Shown: piece by piece, positions 25,169 through 37,654 of the stretch
Numbering within the stretch: the first letter of the stretch is position 1
How the letters are laid out: each line of letters starts with the position of its first letter
Assembly: GCA_033182465.1 (NCBI GenBank)
Contig: CP137318.1
Location: 3,410,001-3,474,000 of the forward strand
Source of the DNA: Sanghuangporus weigelae
Lineage: Eukaryota > Basidiomycota > Agaricomycetes > Hymenochaetales > Hymenochaetaceae
Direction of reading: 5' to 3'
DNA length: 64,000 nt
Notes under the pieces: generated by a model
The model's input: only the letters and a program-made list of their open reading frames with translations
What the model was told of the DNA's origin: nothing
Databases searched by the model: none
Made by a program: the position numbers and the translations under genes

Positions 25169-25940
25169 ATGCTGGCGTCGACGTCGCGCTCCCTCGCTAC
25201 CACCACGCTGCGCGCGCAGGGCACACAAGCCAGCAAGCGCTTTGCATCCTCCATCGCGACGAAGTACTCGCATGCGGCCTACAAAGCCGCGCTCTCCAAG
25301 TCGCCGAACACGCTCTTGAAAGTGCAGAACGAGCTCTCCGCCGTCGCGGCCTCGCTCAAATCCACACCGCAGCTCGATGCGTTCGTGAAGAACCCGCTGT
25401 TGGCATCAGGCGAGCGTGCGGCGGGTCTGCAGGCGCTGTTCAAATCCGCCGAAACGGCGACGAAGGAGCCTGTTAGCGACGTGACGAAGAACTTGTTTGG
25501 CGTGTTGAGTGAGAATGGACGGTTGGGCGAGACGTCGGATGTCATCGAAGGATTTAATGAGCTCGTTGCGAAGTACAAGGGCGAGCTGGAGATCATTGTG
25601 ACGAGTGCTTCCCCGCTACCTAGGGATGTCCTTTCGAGGATTGAGGCGACGTTGAAACAGAGCGATACTGCGAAGCAGGCTAAGGTGCTTAAGGTCACTA
25701 ACAGGGTATGTTACCTTCTTTTAACTATGTGCCACTCGACTATTGGCAGATATTGACGTTGATGTATGAATAGGTCAACCCGTCCGTGCTCGGTGGATTC
25801 TTGGTGGACGTCGGTGACAAGACGATCGATCTCAGCGTTGCGTCGAGGGTCACCAAGCTTAACTCCATACTTCAACGTGAGTCTCCTTTAGTTTCTATTT
25901 AGATATTATTTGTTAATCGTGCCGTTTAGAATCTGTGTAA
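25169..25940 (+). CDS. ATP5: ATP synthase subunit 5 (OSCP), mitochondrial
   Basis: Oligomycin-sensitivity-conferring protein, the peripheral-stalk subunit linking F1 and Fo of the mitochondrial ATP synthase. Start ATG at 25169 begins an Arg/Ser/Thr-rich presequence without acidic residues (MLASTSRSLATTTLRAQGT, about 25 residues). The OSCP helical domain follows (YSHAAYKAALSKSPNTLLKVQNEL). After an intron near 25706-25773 the C-terminal signature reads NPSVLGGFLVDVGDKTIDLSV. The last intron ends at 25929; the final exon AATCTGTGTAA (25930-25940) gives the family-like end LNSILQQSV. About 215 residues, as expected for OSCP. Confidence 0.95.
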
Positions 25941-26742
25941 TGCGTATTGCTAAGCACTAAATAGAGTAGTCGAAAAGACTTCTATCCTCAACCATACATA
26001 CCCAGCCTCTCAATCTAGGCAAGCTTGTGAAGTCTTCAACGCCGACTCTGCTTATCGTAAATCCCACTCCCACCAGTCAAGTTTTCGGAATGTTATAATA
26101 ACCTCGGACTGATCTTGTATGATTTCTGCTAACCTCTTTGGGTACATCTACATCTGCTTCACTGCCAAACGTGGAGACTGCACTGCACAACTGACCTGAT
26201 AGATACCGTTCCTAGACAATGCCGCTCGTTGTCCTCGTCTTGATCAATGAATTCTGGTGAAGTATCCCCGCTTGAAGCGACGCACTCCGTCCTTGTAGAC
26301 CAATGTTCTAACTTTCAGTGACGCGACTCGTAAACCGAACTGTGCAGAGAAGTAATCTAACGATTCATCCGACATCCGCATGGGCTATTCACGCACAATG
26401 GCTACATCAGCTTTTGTACTCTATCAGAAAATGTTTGCATATTTCCTAGAGGCTTTCTTATGAAAAACTTCAAGCTGCGTGAGAAGAACAAGAAGCACGT
26501 GCAAATGTGGCCAGTAATTCCAGCGCGATGGAAAGCATACAGAGTTGCTATGTCGTCGGCCTTAGTCGAAGGACAAGCGGGGAATTATGGCACACAAGTA
26601 ATTTGTATGTACATCGTGATTATTGCGTTTGGGAAATGTCTGAAAATTGCTCGCTAAGAGACAATTGCGCGACGTTACGTATTCCGAAATATGCCATCAA
26701 ACCGATGATTGAAATAAGTTGAAATATAAGAAAGAGCAAACA
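25941..26742. other. convergent intergenic region
   Basis: About 800 bp between the ends of ATP5 and the methyltransferase gene. Only short frames without similarity are present. Nothing further is seen. Confidence 0.5.
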
Positions 26743-29700
26743 TCACACCGTCGGAGCACTTGAAAACGTGAAAAGCTTGCCGTAACAATTTCGTGCCCCG
26801 CATAAACACTTCTGGTACGCTTGGTCCTCTCCTCTATCCTTATCCTAATTTCAGTTCATTCGTCAGTACAAAGCTTCTACCGCAGTAGGAGCAGAGCCAT
26901 ACCTCCTCATCCATTTCTCCGTAGTAATTGAACGTAAGTTCTTGGCCTGCATCAATATCTTTAAGGGCGAATATTCCGAGTAAAGCCTTCTCGACATTTG
27001 CATCGTTGATATAAACAGCATTTATTTTGCAATTCGGATCACAGCTATGATTCTGTAAAAGGAACGAATAAGCAGGCATGTTGCTCAAGATCCGATGTAT
27101 AGTTTACCAAGAAACGGGTAAACTAGAAAGAGGTTTTCGAATTATCCTCGTGAGTTATAGACGAAAACATTAACAAGAGAACACGTACGTTTCCTACGTG
27201 GTACGCGTCCATAGTATACTTAGCGTCCTGGTCTTCTGTCTTGATGTGCCAAAAGTCAATGTCGAACAGGTAAGTCTTGCCAATCTTGTTGTAAACACTG
27301 AGACAAAGTGTCAGTCCATTTACATATACACGACTAATTCTACTTACAGCCCTCGCTCGATTGATTCCGACTGAAGTAGGATTTCTCCCGAATAGATACC
27401 AATGTAAGTACCCTTCTGGATCTTTTTGCCCGCGAAAACACCTGATGAAGTAGCTTTACTCATAAAAGCGGCGGGATAAATATCGTATGATCAACGTACC
27501 CCATCCCTTGTTCTTAGTCTTTACGATGTTGACGTGACACTGTCTACCAAGTTGAGCGACCTGAACGGGAGGGTAAGTTTAGCAGCTGCCACTTTATTCC
27601 AACAGGATCACTTACCCGGTTCGTGCAATCTTCCGAACATCCACAAGCGTCGTTGCATTCAAAAATCGGGAATCCGTCAACCTGCACTCGTCCCTTATCG
27701 TCATAAACGAAGCCCTCATGATCGTAGTCGTGGTCTTTAAAGACCTTGCGTTGTCGCATTGCGCATTCGCACGTTCCCGACAGTGGATTACATCTGCCAA
27801 TGCATTTACAGCCTTTCAGATCCCGGTACTCCGGCTGCGGGACACCATGCCCGTGATAAATTCTATTGGTATAATAGAATTCGAACGGAGGAGTCGGCTC
27901 GTCATCGACATTATTGATGATTTTTATGAGAGGTGCGTCCGGCTCATCATCTATTGTGTTCTGCATCATGGCAGTCTCGAAAATTTGCCTCAATAACATG
28001 GGATTCTTGGACCATGCCGGAGTGGCATTGACTTCGTTAATGAGGTCTGTGGGTATATCGTCGACATGATACCAAATGGGACCGCTATCACGATCCATAA
28101 AGTATCGATCAACCTCGACTCCTCCGCGATAATCTGGATCTTTGCTGATCACAATGTTTTGGACAGCTCCAGCGAGACCAGTGACTGGTGTTGTCGGCTG
28201 TACAGCAGATGAATCGCTATCTTCATCATGCGAGTCGTCCCTTGCGTCTAGCAAATCCATTGGATCTGTACTGGATGAGAATAGTCCCTCATCAGCAGAA
28301 GCACCAGACGAGTGATAAGTTTGCCTTAGAAGTTTTCGAGGTCGTGCACTGCCCTTTGCTGAAGAATCTTCGTTATCCGAGCCTTGAATACGTGCGCGCT
28401 TGAAGGAGACCTTCCTCCTGTATGAGATATTCTCTTCGTCACCATCTGCGCTGGATACCTTTGACGCCGACGATAAGGTACGCTTTCGAGGCTGTATCTG
28501 AGACTTGGAGGTAGAAATACTTGTCTCCTTCAGTGAGTGCTCGATATTTCGCACACTCGGATCGGAGGACGACGTGTTTACTTTTGGACGAAGCTTTGGA
28601 ACAGACTTTCGAGCAACCTGATCCTAGTCAGCACAGTCTCATCGATCGTAACAATTTGCTACCTACCTGGTGTCGAATGTGAGGAGCAGCTGTGATATCG
28701 GGCCCGTTATCTGTACTTGGTGCCGGGATCTCAAGAGATGCTGACGCTTCATTGGAAACACTGGATTTCAGGACTGATGATACTTCTACTGGATCAATGA
28801 TTATCACTGTGTTAGAGGCGACAGATATGGGCGGTGCTGTCTTCTGGTTCTCCGGAGTATGGTATGTCTTCGCTCTTTTTGGCGAGGTTGGCCGATGAGT
28901 ACTCTCAGTTCCAGTCTGTGTAGGCAGAGACGAAGCCCCGTCGACGGAGGAGCTAGATGTAGAAGAATCTGACGATTGCATTCCGTGCTTCTTCATCGTG
29001 TTCCGCACGTAAGACATACGAGTGGAGTCTGGTTTCACGAAGTCGGTAGATTTTGCCTCTTTGAGCATATTCGTCGTAGGAGACGCTAACTCGAGTGTTA
29101 GCGTATGAAATACTTTATATATTGTCGATCACTCACGATTTGCCTTAGCTCTTGCCAAATCCACAAATGCAGGATGCAATTCAGCCAGTTTTCTAGCCGA
29201 AGCTACTGCTTCCGGAGAAGACCTGACTATACATTCGGTGCTGCTCTGGAGAATTTCCTTGGGCTCAGGAAAACCGGATAATGGAGGCGGAGGTGAAGAT
29301 GATGATGATCCATCTGTATTCGCCTGGGTCTTAGCATGTAACTGAGCAAGTGTAATAGGTTGGCCGATGTTCAGCTTCCGAGGAGGCCGTACGTCTGGGA
29401 TTCGTAACTTGGCTCGAGACCTTGGTGATAGAAGGTTCGTTGACCGACTGTCCATGCCACTTGCACTAGATGGCGTAGACGATTCTTCGCGGTCTATAAC
29501 AGGCAAGTTCGCCGAAGCCTTTGTTTCACCTGCTTTGAAAGCCGATTCCGACATGCTCGCGGCAGCGATGCAAGAAGATTGCACATTTGATGCAACAGGT
29601 TTCATATGAGCATCTCCGCCATCTGATACCACCTTATCGGCTTCTGTACCGAGCAATACTGGAGAATCGCTTTGTTCTGATTCTGAGGGTTTATCGTCAA

Positions 29701-32700
29701 TAGTCATCACTGGCAATTTGAATCGTTTAGAAGGGGATGCCGGTGACGGTGCATTCTTGCCGTAGAACATGCCTTTGAAGTTCGGCGTAGGCTTGGGAAC
29801 ATGAAATGCGCCTGGAGAAATCGCACGAGTGTATTTCTCCTTTATTGCCGGGCTGGAAGAGACCACGCGCGGCACGGGCTCCGAGATAGATGACGAGGCA
29901 GCAGGAAAAGCAACGGCCGCACTTGCAGCTCCTTCTATTTCACTAGTCTTCATTTCTTCCGATGCTGCTCTTTTCGGAGGATTCGTACCAGGAGCAGAGA
30001 CAGCCGGCGATGTTGGTGCTTCCCCAGATGCTGAGGCTCCTCCAGAATCTTCAGAAGGTCCTTGCCTGTCGTGATTCCCCATCAGCACATCCGGATCAAT
30101 CTGCTGACCGTCCTGACCGTCCGAAGGAGCGCTAGCTGGACGAGACAAATCCAGCATACCCAACTTGTCAGTCAATGTTTCTGGTTTCTGGTTCGCCTTC
30201 CCTTGGGACGAAAATGACACGGCTGGCTGTAGACCTTCGGGCTTCTCTTCCCCAGCGACTTCAGTATTCAGCGACGGACCAAGCAGCAAGTCGACCTCAT
30301 TCGCATCTTCGACTTGCGAATGCGTTTCTTTTGCTTGCTCAACTACAGGCGGGCTGCGAAGTTCGCGTGCCCGGTGGATAGGTGCTGTCGTCTCCTCAGG
30401 CTTCTTTTCGGTATCGCCCATTGGTTGTTCTGGGAAAAGTATAAGTATTAGTTAAGAGCCTGTCAGAACAGAATAGATCATTGTCGAAAGTACCTGATAG
30501 AGAGCCGGAATTCTCCACATCCATCGTGTCATTGTTAGACGGCACCACCGCAGCAGCGGGAGCGTTCTCCATTGGACCATCATTGTCATACAGAGGCTCT
30601 ATATCCATAGGCTCATCGTTGAAAGTGTCGAAGTTTCGCTCAGCGGACTCCGGTTCTTCGCTATTCGGGACCGGCGAAGACAACTTATCCAGAACAGGAA
30701 AAATAGGCGCTCCTGAAGGTGACTTCCGATTCGATGTAACATCATTCTGCTTATTCTCTCCTTGTCCACCACGTATAGGAGAAGGTATGCCAACAGCACG
30801 AGCATTGTCTCTTTTTGCTTGAATCGATCCCGGCTCAGAGGAGCTATTTTCGTCAAGCAACCAGTTGGAAGACGACCTATTTCCACTCCCTGAAGCAGCA
30901 GTGTCGGAACGACGACGACTCTCGTCTAACGGTCTTGAATTTGCAGGCTGCGGCTTGGGATCTGCCATCTTCTCCTTCGGTATTACCGACACCCGAGGCT
31001 TAGGTCGCACAGCAGGTGGAGAGCCAGCAGGTCTACTGTCAGACACATTCGGTTGTGCTGAAGCGCCAATAGTTGAAGTAGCGGCTTTTGGAGCATTGGC
31101 AGGTCGCAAAGACGATGTTGACACGGGCAGCACGTCGTCGTCATCGTCTAACGTCAGGTCTATTAAGCTTCCATTTATCCCCGATGCGGAGATCTTTGTA
31201 ACCGGTCCAGTGTCTTCATCGTCCGAAATTTCCACCACTCCCAGGTCCCATATAGAGCCTGCGATTATAATAAATTGATGAACACATGGCGAGAGCCATG
31301 TTAATTCAAATAACTCACCCGTAGGTTTGCTAGGTGAAGCATGTGAAACCGATCCAGACGTTGAAGTTTTCGGCCTCACAGATGGTACGGAAGTCCTTGC
31401 GCTTGTAGGCTGAGTTGAAGGAAGCGGGAGATCTGGACCAGCTTTCTTGTTGCCTATCGAGGATGGCTGACTTAAAGAAATCGGTCGGCTGGGGCCCGTT
31501 CTGTTTGAAGTCGGCTGAGTTGAAGATGAGGCGACTCTTTTGCCAGTGTCTGAAACGTGCAGTGATGAAACAGGTGGTTCCTTAGGTCTGCCGCTGCTGA
31601 GGGAACCATGTAGTGTATCACGATAACGAAGAGGGCCACCCGTAGACTTCCTGAAGGGCAATTCCTGCCGTCTGGGCTTCTCTTTCGGGTCTTGCTGAGC
31701 AAAAGTCGATCCACCAATTGAAACTGCAGCCATTCAGTGATTTCAGTGTAATGAAAGCCGTAGAAGAGATGAAAGAAGATCTACCTGACACTGGCAACGT
31801 TTTCGATGCTACTTTGTCTTTATCTGATCTATCTCGAGAAGCCGGGCCAAATTGGGCTAAGCGGAAGCTATGAGTATCAAGCTTCAGACAGCGTTTATAT
31901 ATGGTTACTCACTAGTCCTTCGATCATCGGAAACACGCTTGCGCGAAGCCTGAGAGATCGACGACGCAACTTCATCACCACTATCTTCTTCCCGTCTCCT
32001 TGTCGAACGATTAGATATTGAAGACGTTGCAGTAGCTGAACGCAGCGTTAAGCATCACAACCGATAGTTGACACTACAGACTCACGTGGTTTTCTAGGTG
32101 ACTGATTCTTGTCTGATCGTCGAATTGGTTGAGACAGTGAAAATGGAAATTCGTCTCCACTACTGGTACTCAAAGATTGTTCAAAAGAGTTTGGTTTCTG
32201 CATGCCGTCAGTCCTTTGTGCAATTCCAAATATTAAGAAGTTCACTACCTGAGGAGATTTCGATTGAGGTGATGACTATTCAAAACATCAACTTCATACC
32301 CCCTCTGGTAAAGAAACAGAGATGCTGTACCTTGTTGACTGTGTCTGCTTTCTTTCGTGGTTTGGGCCTCGGCTAGACAACACAAACGCATTCATTTCGC
32401 GTTCTTCTGTATATGCGTCACTTAAGACTTACAGGCACTTGCGTCCGAGATGCACCCATCGTATCGTCGTCTGAATTCTCAATATCAATGCAAATTTCCT
32501 TTCCTTTTCCCTTGCCAGAATCACTGGCGGGTGACGCCTTATTCAATAGATGAATGTGGGCCGAAAGAAGCAGAAATTAGCTACAGGATCGAGTATATAT
32601 GTGAAAAGCGCACCTGCGAAAGTTGAGTCAAGACAGGTGCTGACACAGAATTAGAAATGCGTGGACGAGGCTGCGGTTGCGAGGCAGAGAGGGGCCTGGA

Positions 32701-33571
32701 TGAAGAAGGCTAATGACCAATAATTTAATAAAAAGCACGATGAAGATCAAGTCATGAACCGAGCCGGGAGCTTACCTGGGTCTGAGGTGGCTGGACACTG
32801 TTCTTGATCGGGGAAGTGGAGGATCCTTCCAAACTAGGTTTATTACTGGACTATAAACAGGTTATACATTCAACATAACGCGTTGGCGCATTCAGATCAT
32901 ACTCTCTAGACTAGTGATTTTCGGGAAGGTATACTCGCCTCAGTATTCTTAAGCCCGTTGCCTAGGAGGATAGAATGGCTCCGCATCCATGGCCTTACAA
33001 TTGCAAAGGAATCACGTTCGGACCTTGGCGCAGCAGGCTGCGCAGAAGAGGAGGACTGGACACGTTCTCCTGCCATTTGAGATGTGCTCTGACTCGGGGG
33101 CGGCATACCCGTGCCACTGCCACCATCACTAGCACCTACTCGGCCAGTCTGCGTCGGTCTCTTCCCGGGCTTATTCAACAGCATCAGCCTACTCGTTCCC
33201 GGAGAACCATCAAATGAGTCCAGTATGGAAGTGTATTTACTCGACGATGCAGGCTGTGTGCTCGGCGGAGGACGATTTAGTGAATTCATCGCACTGGTAC
33301 TGGGATCTCCCACCGCACTCCTGAGCACACCAGGCGCTGCGGACACAGAAGAACGCGTAATGTGACTGCCAGAAGCACTCGCACCATCGTCATTTTCATC
33401 TTCATCATCCGAGTCATTGGGTTCTATGTTAAAAATACGAATATTAGTCGCGCAGTTCCCAGTTGTGAAAAGGGGCCAGTGGCCTCAGAGAGCGATAATT
33501 GCATAATTGAGAAATGGTATGAACGAACCTGTAAGAGTCGCGACCGGCGGCAATGACACCATTCGACGCAT
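26743..33571 (-). CDS. SUV39/Clr4-type histone H3-K9 methyltransferase with long disordered N-terminus
   Basis: SET-domain lysine methyltransferase of heterochromatin. Pre-SET cysteines are seen in KGCKCIGRCNPLSGTCECA and FECNDACGCSEDCTNRV (about 27600-27850). The SET core includes KNKGWGVFAGKKI, then YLFDIDFW, FTRFL-NHSCDPNC (over a 15-nt exon) and ELTFNYYG. The post-SET motif KCLCGARNCYG becomes visible only after removing an intron that starts just after EMDEE (near 26912); the true stop is then 26743-26745, not the earlier in-frame TAA. The N-terminus starts at 33571 (MRRMVSLPPVATLT, spliced to EPNDSDDED). About 1,500 residues are Ser/Pro-rich and disordered, with SUMO-interaction-like motifs. 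No chromodomain was recognised. Several small exons between 31,740 and 32,930 are uncertain. Divergent from UGO1. Confidence 0.85.
27108..27122 (-). other. 15-nt microexon (FTRFL) in the SET domain
   Basis: On the minus strand, TACCACGTAGGAAAC is followed by an intron GTACGT..TTCTAG. Then come TTTACCCGTTTCTTG, an intron GTAAAC..TTACAG, and AATCATAGCTGTGAT. The join reads YHVGN-FTRFL-NHSCDPN, the canonical SET active-site segment. Confidence 0.85.
31129..31237 (-). other. two SUMO-interaction-like motifs in the H3K9 methyltransferase N-terminus
   Basis: VVEISDDED (about 31211-31237) and SLIDLTLDDDDDV (about 31134-31172) each have a short hydrophobic strand followed by acidic residues, the SIM pattern. 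A third similar stretch, TVIIIDPVEV, lies near 28785-28815. Function inferred from pattern only. Confidence 0.45.
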
Positions 33572-33700
33572 ATTGGGTAATGCTCGAGTATCGAGGTGAA
33601 GGACACGTTATTTGAGACGAGACGATTTGATTAAACATGAACTTGAAAGGCTCAAGAAGCACACGCCCTGCAGATCCAATCCACGGCCAAGACACCGGCA

Positions 33701-33706
33701 CACGTG
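33701..33706. promoter_or_regulatory. CACGTG E-box in the UGO1/methyltransferase divergent promoter
   Basis: CACGTGA lies 94 bp before the UGO1 ATG and about 130 bp before the methyltransferase ATG, inside a 229-bp shared promoter. Confidence 0.4.
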
Positions 33707-33800
33707 ACTCGCGTGACGCCTCCTTTCGGCCATTTGTAAAATCCCAAAACTATTTCTTTCTTCACTATTATGAACTCACAGTAGTCACGGTGGCAAGATC

Positions 33801-35443
33801 ATGGGCAGTCCTAGCGGCTCTTTGCGCGAGCTCTACTCGGAGCCTCGGTCAGCCTGGTCGTTCGTCCCAATATCCGACAGAAATGGTTCTTCTTCGTCTT
33901 CGATAAAAGGATCGGTGTCGGATTCTGGTCCTTCATACCAATGGTCTGCTCGTCCTCGTCCGAACTCAATCTACGAGCTCTCCCCAGATTTAGACTTTGA
34001 GCCCTCTGCGCCAAATGCTGTGGCTTTGCTGCGTGCGGCTGCTGCGTCAATGATATTGCAGTATTTTAGTGCCGCGGTTGAGAATCCGTGGGAGGTCGGG
34101 AAAACATTGCTACAAGTGCAGTTTGTCCCTCGCGATGCTACTGCTGCTGAGGATTTGGAGCTGCCAGAGGAGGAAGAGGAGGAAGAAGAAGTAAGTTCTA
34201 TTTTTTTGAATCGTTTCACTCAAATTAGAAGTTTATATAAATGCTCTAGGCAAGCGACGACGCATCTTCTGCGAACGAAGATAACTACTTCGCAGATGAA
34301 ACCGCCGAGTCTTCTTCGCGCGTCAACACGCCGCGTCCGATAGATGATCGTGGATATATCGTGCGCCAGAGCGTTTCTGACAGCGCGACGCGCCCGGATT
34401 GGATCATCCCGCCCGGAATTGTCTCTGGTGTTTGGGATATGATGAAGCAGGTCATACGTTGGAAGCCTGAAGGTTGGCTCGCTTTGTGGAAAGGTATCCT
34501 TTCGTCTTCATATCTGGAAATATTGAGTAACTAAAACGTGGAACTTTTAGGAACTGCAACGTTCTGTGTTAGATCTTTCCTCGACGCATCCCTTCAACCA
34601 ATCATTCACTCCACCCTAACTCACCTCTTCTCAACTCTCACATTGTCCCGCTCCCCAGGGATATTCGCATCTTCACATCCGCTTCTCCTTACTGTATCTT
34701 CAAATGTAGCTACGGGATTCCTCCTTTCCCCACTCGACCTCATACGGACGCGTCTGATCGTGCAAACCTCCCACCCACGACACCGTCGATACAGTGGTCC
34801 GCTGGATGCACTCAACCATATCCTAATGCACGAAGGTGGATTCAGGGGCTTGTATCTCCATCCTCACCTGCTGTACCCAACGATCCTTGATACGGCGTTT
34901 ACACCCCTCCTATCCTCACTCGGCCCAGCCCTAGCTGCGCGGTTCTTGAGACGCCTAACAGGCATCCGGGCAGAAGAATCACACCCACTCCTCTGGGCTC
35001 TAACGCAACTCGTAGGAGCGTGTGCGAGCTTACTAGTCACAGTACCCATCGAAGTCATCCGCCGACGTCTGCAGATCCAGACGCGAGGATCGGCACCTCC
35101 TCTCCCCGCGTGCGTCGAAGTTCGCCGACGGCCCTACGCCGGGATGGTCGACGCGTTCTACTCCATCATCACCGAAGAACGCTCAGATCTACCTCTCCGT
35201 TCGAGAAGACACCACGCCCATAAGCAAACTCACGCCCGTCGGCCATCGCGTGCACACGATAAAGGCAAGGGCAAGGAAGTCGCTGTTATTCACGAAGAAG
35301 AGAAGGAAGCCGAGCGTACGAGCTGGTTGAGGAATACCGGTATCGGACAGCTGTATCGTGGACTCGGTATGCGTGCGGGCGCAAGTGCGATAATCTTCTT
35401 GTCAGTCTTTCCGTATTATCTCTTTAAATTGAACGATAATTGA
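33801..35443 (+). CDS. UGO1: UGO1-like mitochondrial outer-membrane fusion factor (divergent SLC25 carrier)
   Basis: Modified mitochondrial carrier needed with Fzo1 and Mgm1 for mitochondrial fusion. Start ATG at 33801 (MGSPSGSLRELYSEP). Its N-terminal soluble part contains ENPWEVGKTLLQVQF and an acidic run interrupted by an intron (about 34191-34249). The membrane part has degenerate carrier signatures, PLDLIRTRLIVQT (34730-34768) and PIEVIRRRLQIQT (35047-35085), plus paired hydrophobic segments. Ends YYLFKLNDN, stop TGA at 35441-35443. About 510 residues, like yeast Ugo1. A basic insertion (HHAHKQTHARRPS) lies before the last repeat. SLC25A46-type carrier is the main alternative name. Confidence 0.85.
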
Positions 35444-35853
35444 TATTTTCATGCCGTTTCAGAGCGACTAGGATGGCCGCAGATCCAGATGGTAATGGCT
35501 GGACGGAGTTGTAGGAAGACCAGAAATCCAAACGATTAAACCTAATTTCAAATTCCTTCACGTATTTCTTCTTTGCTGTATATAATCTACTCATCCCATA
35601 ATACTCCAAAGAAACCAAAGAACCAATGTTAATACCTCAACTCCAATCATCTTCAAGTACCTCACAAATACCCTCGCACAGATATTTAAGGACATCAGAA
35701 GATTCATCATTCGTCATTGCGAAACATGAAAAGACTTGTGTGCAAAACAAGGCACTAGTAGGATACAACAACACAAGACAGTAACCAAGATTGCTAGAAT
35801 GTTCTTTGCGAGTACCAGAACAGACGGGAAAAATAAAATAAACAATATGTTTT
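35444..35853. other. convergent intergenic region
   Basis: About 410 bp of presumed 3' UTRs between UGO1 and the Nudix gene. No gene is seen. Confidence 0.5.
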
Positions 35854-37489
35854 TCATGCCAAAAACCACCACACTCCAACTCCCAAACCGAGCAGAATAC
35901 TGATAGCACGAAGAACGAGGACGATAATGAGCGCCTTGCGGACCGCAGCGTAGAATTGGTTTACAGCACTTCCGATCCAATTCATCCTGAATCGAGAATT
36001 CGATTATTATTTGCGTATACCAAATAGCAAAATTACTTACCTCCTGTCATTTGCCCCACCCGTACGCGCACTTGCCTCCCAGCTACGCAGAACCTCCCGA
36101 TATCGCTTACCAAACACCCATATCCAGAAGTTCACATCGGGATAAGAAAAGCGCGGGAAGACGGATCTATTTAAGGTAGATAGAGAATGAGATAGAGTCT
36201 GAGATCCACATGAAACTGATGACGATTAAACTTAAGGGCTGGACTCACGTCATACTTGGCGCAATGACCGTTCCAAGACCAGTCACCTCGTCTCGAGGAT
36301 AATCAACCGAGAATGGCGATGACGGAGGGTGCATGTACGCAATCAAGTCCAACGTCATTCCTAACGAAAGTCCCCACAACTTCAATACCTCCTGTCGCCC
36401 ATTCTGCCTTTCAATAGCCTTTTCGGAGCGTTTCTCTGACTCTGACTGCGAAGATGACGACTCGAGTAGAATTGCGTTGAACTTCATAGTGCCCAATAGC
36501 ATGCGCACGGCCAGACGAAGGAACGTAGAGTTTCGAGGGGTTAGGCGAGAGGAGACGTCGACAGTGACTGTTGTCCATCGCCGCGCTCCTGGCGTCTTTC
36601 TGGAAGGAACTGAGGCATCCGCAGAGACGCCAGCAACGAGCGAGGAAAGGGGTATCCAATGAAGATGTGTCCCTGGACCTGGGTCCGGAGCGGGTGTGCG
36701 AGGAGTGATTTGTAGAAATACTAGCGACATAATATGTTCAGGTACTTCAAGGACTAGTTCTATCAAAAAACTCACCATGTGGAGAGAGAATCATAAGCAG
36801 CCGTTTTCCAAGAGAGGTCGTAATCTCTCGGTCATCAAGCTGTCCAATGAGCATGAAATCTTTTTCGGCGAGGTCGATACCAATTTCCTCCCATGTCTGG
36901 CGCATGGCTAAAATCCCGACCTTAGACGAGATTTATCTCAACGAAGGGGACGAAGACCCACCAGTGTAGAGCCCTCCTTCATCGCCCTCTTCCATTCGTC
37001 CACCCGGAAAAGCTAAATGTGCATCCTCCACATTCCTAGGCATATTCTGCGAGACACTCTTTTCGGTCTGCGGTGCTTCCCGTCTTAAGAAAAGTAGCTC
37101 CGCCGTTGCACCAGGTTCGTTCACCCACTCCAGTGTAAAGAAGTCTGATAATGTTGCTGGTACTGCATCATTTTGCAAGGAAGGCGAAGATGAGAAGGGG
37201 GAAGGGACGACGCGAATGATGAGAGCGACAGCTGCGCGGCGTGGTTCTAGCGTAGCATAGGACGTCAAATTGAGAGGCTACTGAGGCAGAAGTGAAGCAA
37301 GAATCCGTACGTGTTTTTGGAGAAGCTATTATCCTCGGAGGAGTTGAACGGATGCGGTGAAGAGCGCTGGAGAGCGCTGGAATGACACTGGTGCTGGCTG
37401 CGGAATGCAGAGCATGAAGTAACGAAAAAGGGAGGAAATGATGAAGAGAACGTACAATCTGACATTTGGGGAAGCGACACAGCTGGCAA
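35854..37489 (-). CDS. Nudix hydrolase (CoA-pyrophosphatase-like) with C-terminal membrane anchor
   Basis: The Nudix fold begins after LEPRRAAVALIIRV (about 37210-37250). The Nudix box reads FPGGRMEEGDEGG-LYTAMRQTWEEIGI across an intron near 36965-36915. It keeps R..EE.G but has Gln where REUXEE usually has Glu, and one extra residue in the GX5E spacing, as in NudL/NUDT7-like enzymes that hydrolyse CoA derivatives. Further exons continue at 36720-36245 and 36180-36040. The last exon ends in about 22 hydrophobic residues (35860-35925: ALIIVLVLRAISILLGLGVG) one residue-cluster before the stop at 35854-35856, so the protein looks tail-anchored. The 5' end is uncertain: no ATG is in frame directly before the fold, so an upstream exon is required; 37489 is a provisional limit. 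Confidence 0.7.
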
Positions 37490-37654
37490 GTGCGGGTTGC
37501 GCTGGGTGCCACCGCGTCTCGTGTATATTCGGTAATTGCCGTCCTTCTCATATCATCAGTTAATCCAATCTGCTTATGTATGTATACTTTGCCACAGTTG
37601 TTGTTAAGGCAAAATCACATTCCAGCCAAGAAAAAAGCTTCATCAAAATAGTAA

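Noticed and set aside
26840-26935. Methyltransferase C-terminus reading CSYCGRSFVLTNELKLG with stop at 26840
   Set aside because: This is intron sequence; splicing restores the true post-SET motif downstream.
29367-30455. Several plus-strand frames over the methyltransferase gene
   Set aside because: They are mirrors of the Ser/Pro-rich minus-strand exons, whose codons keep the opposite strand open.
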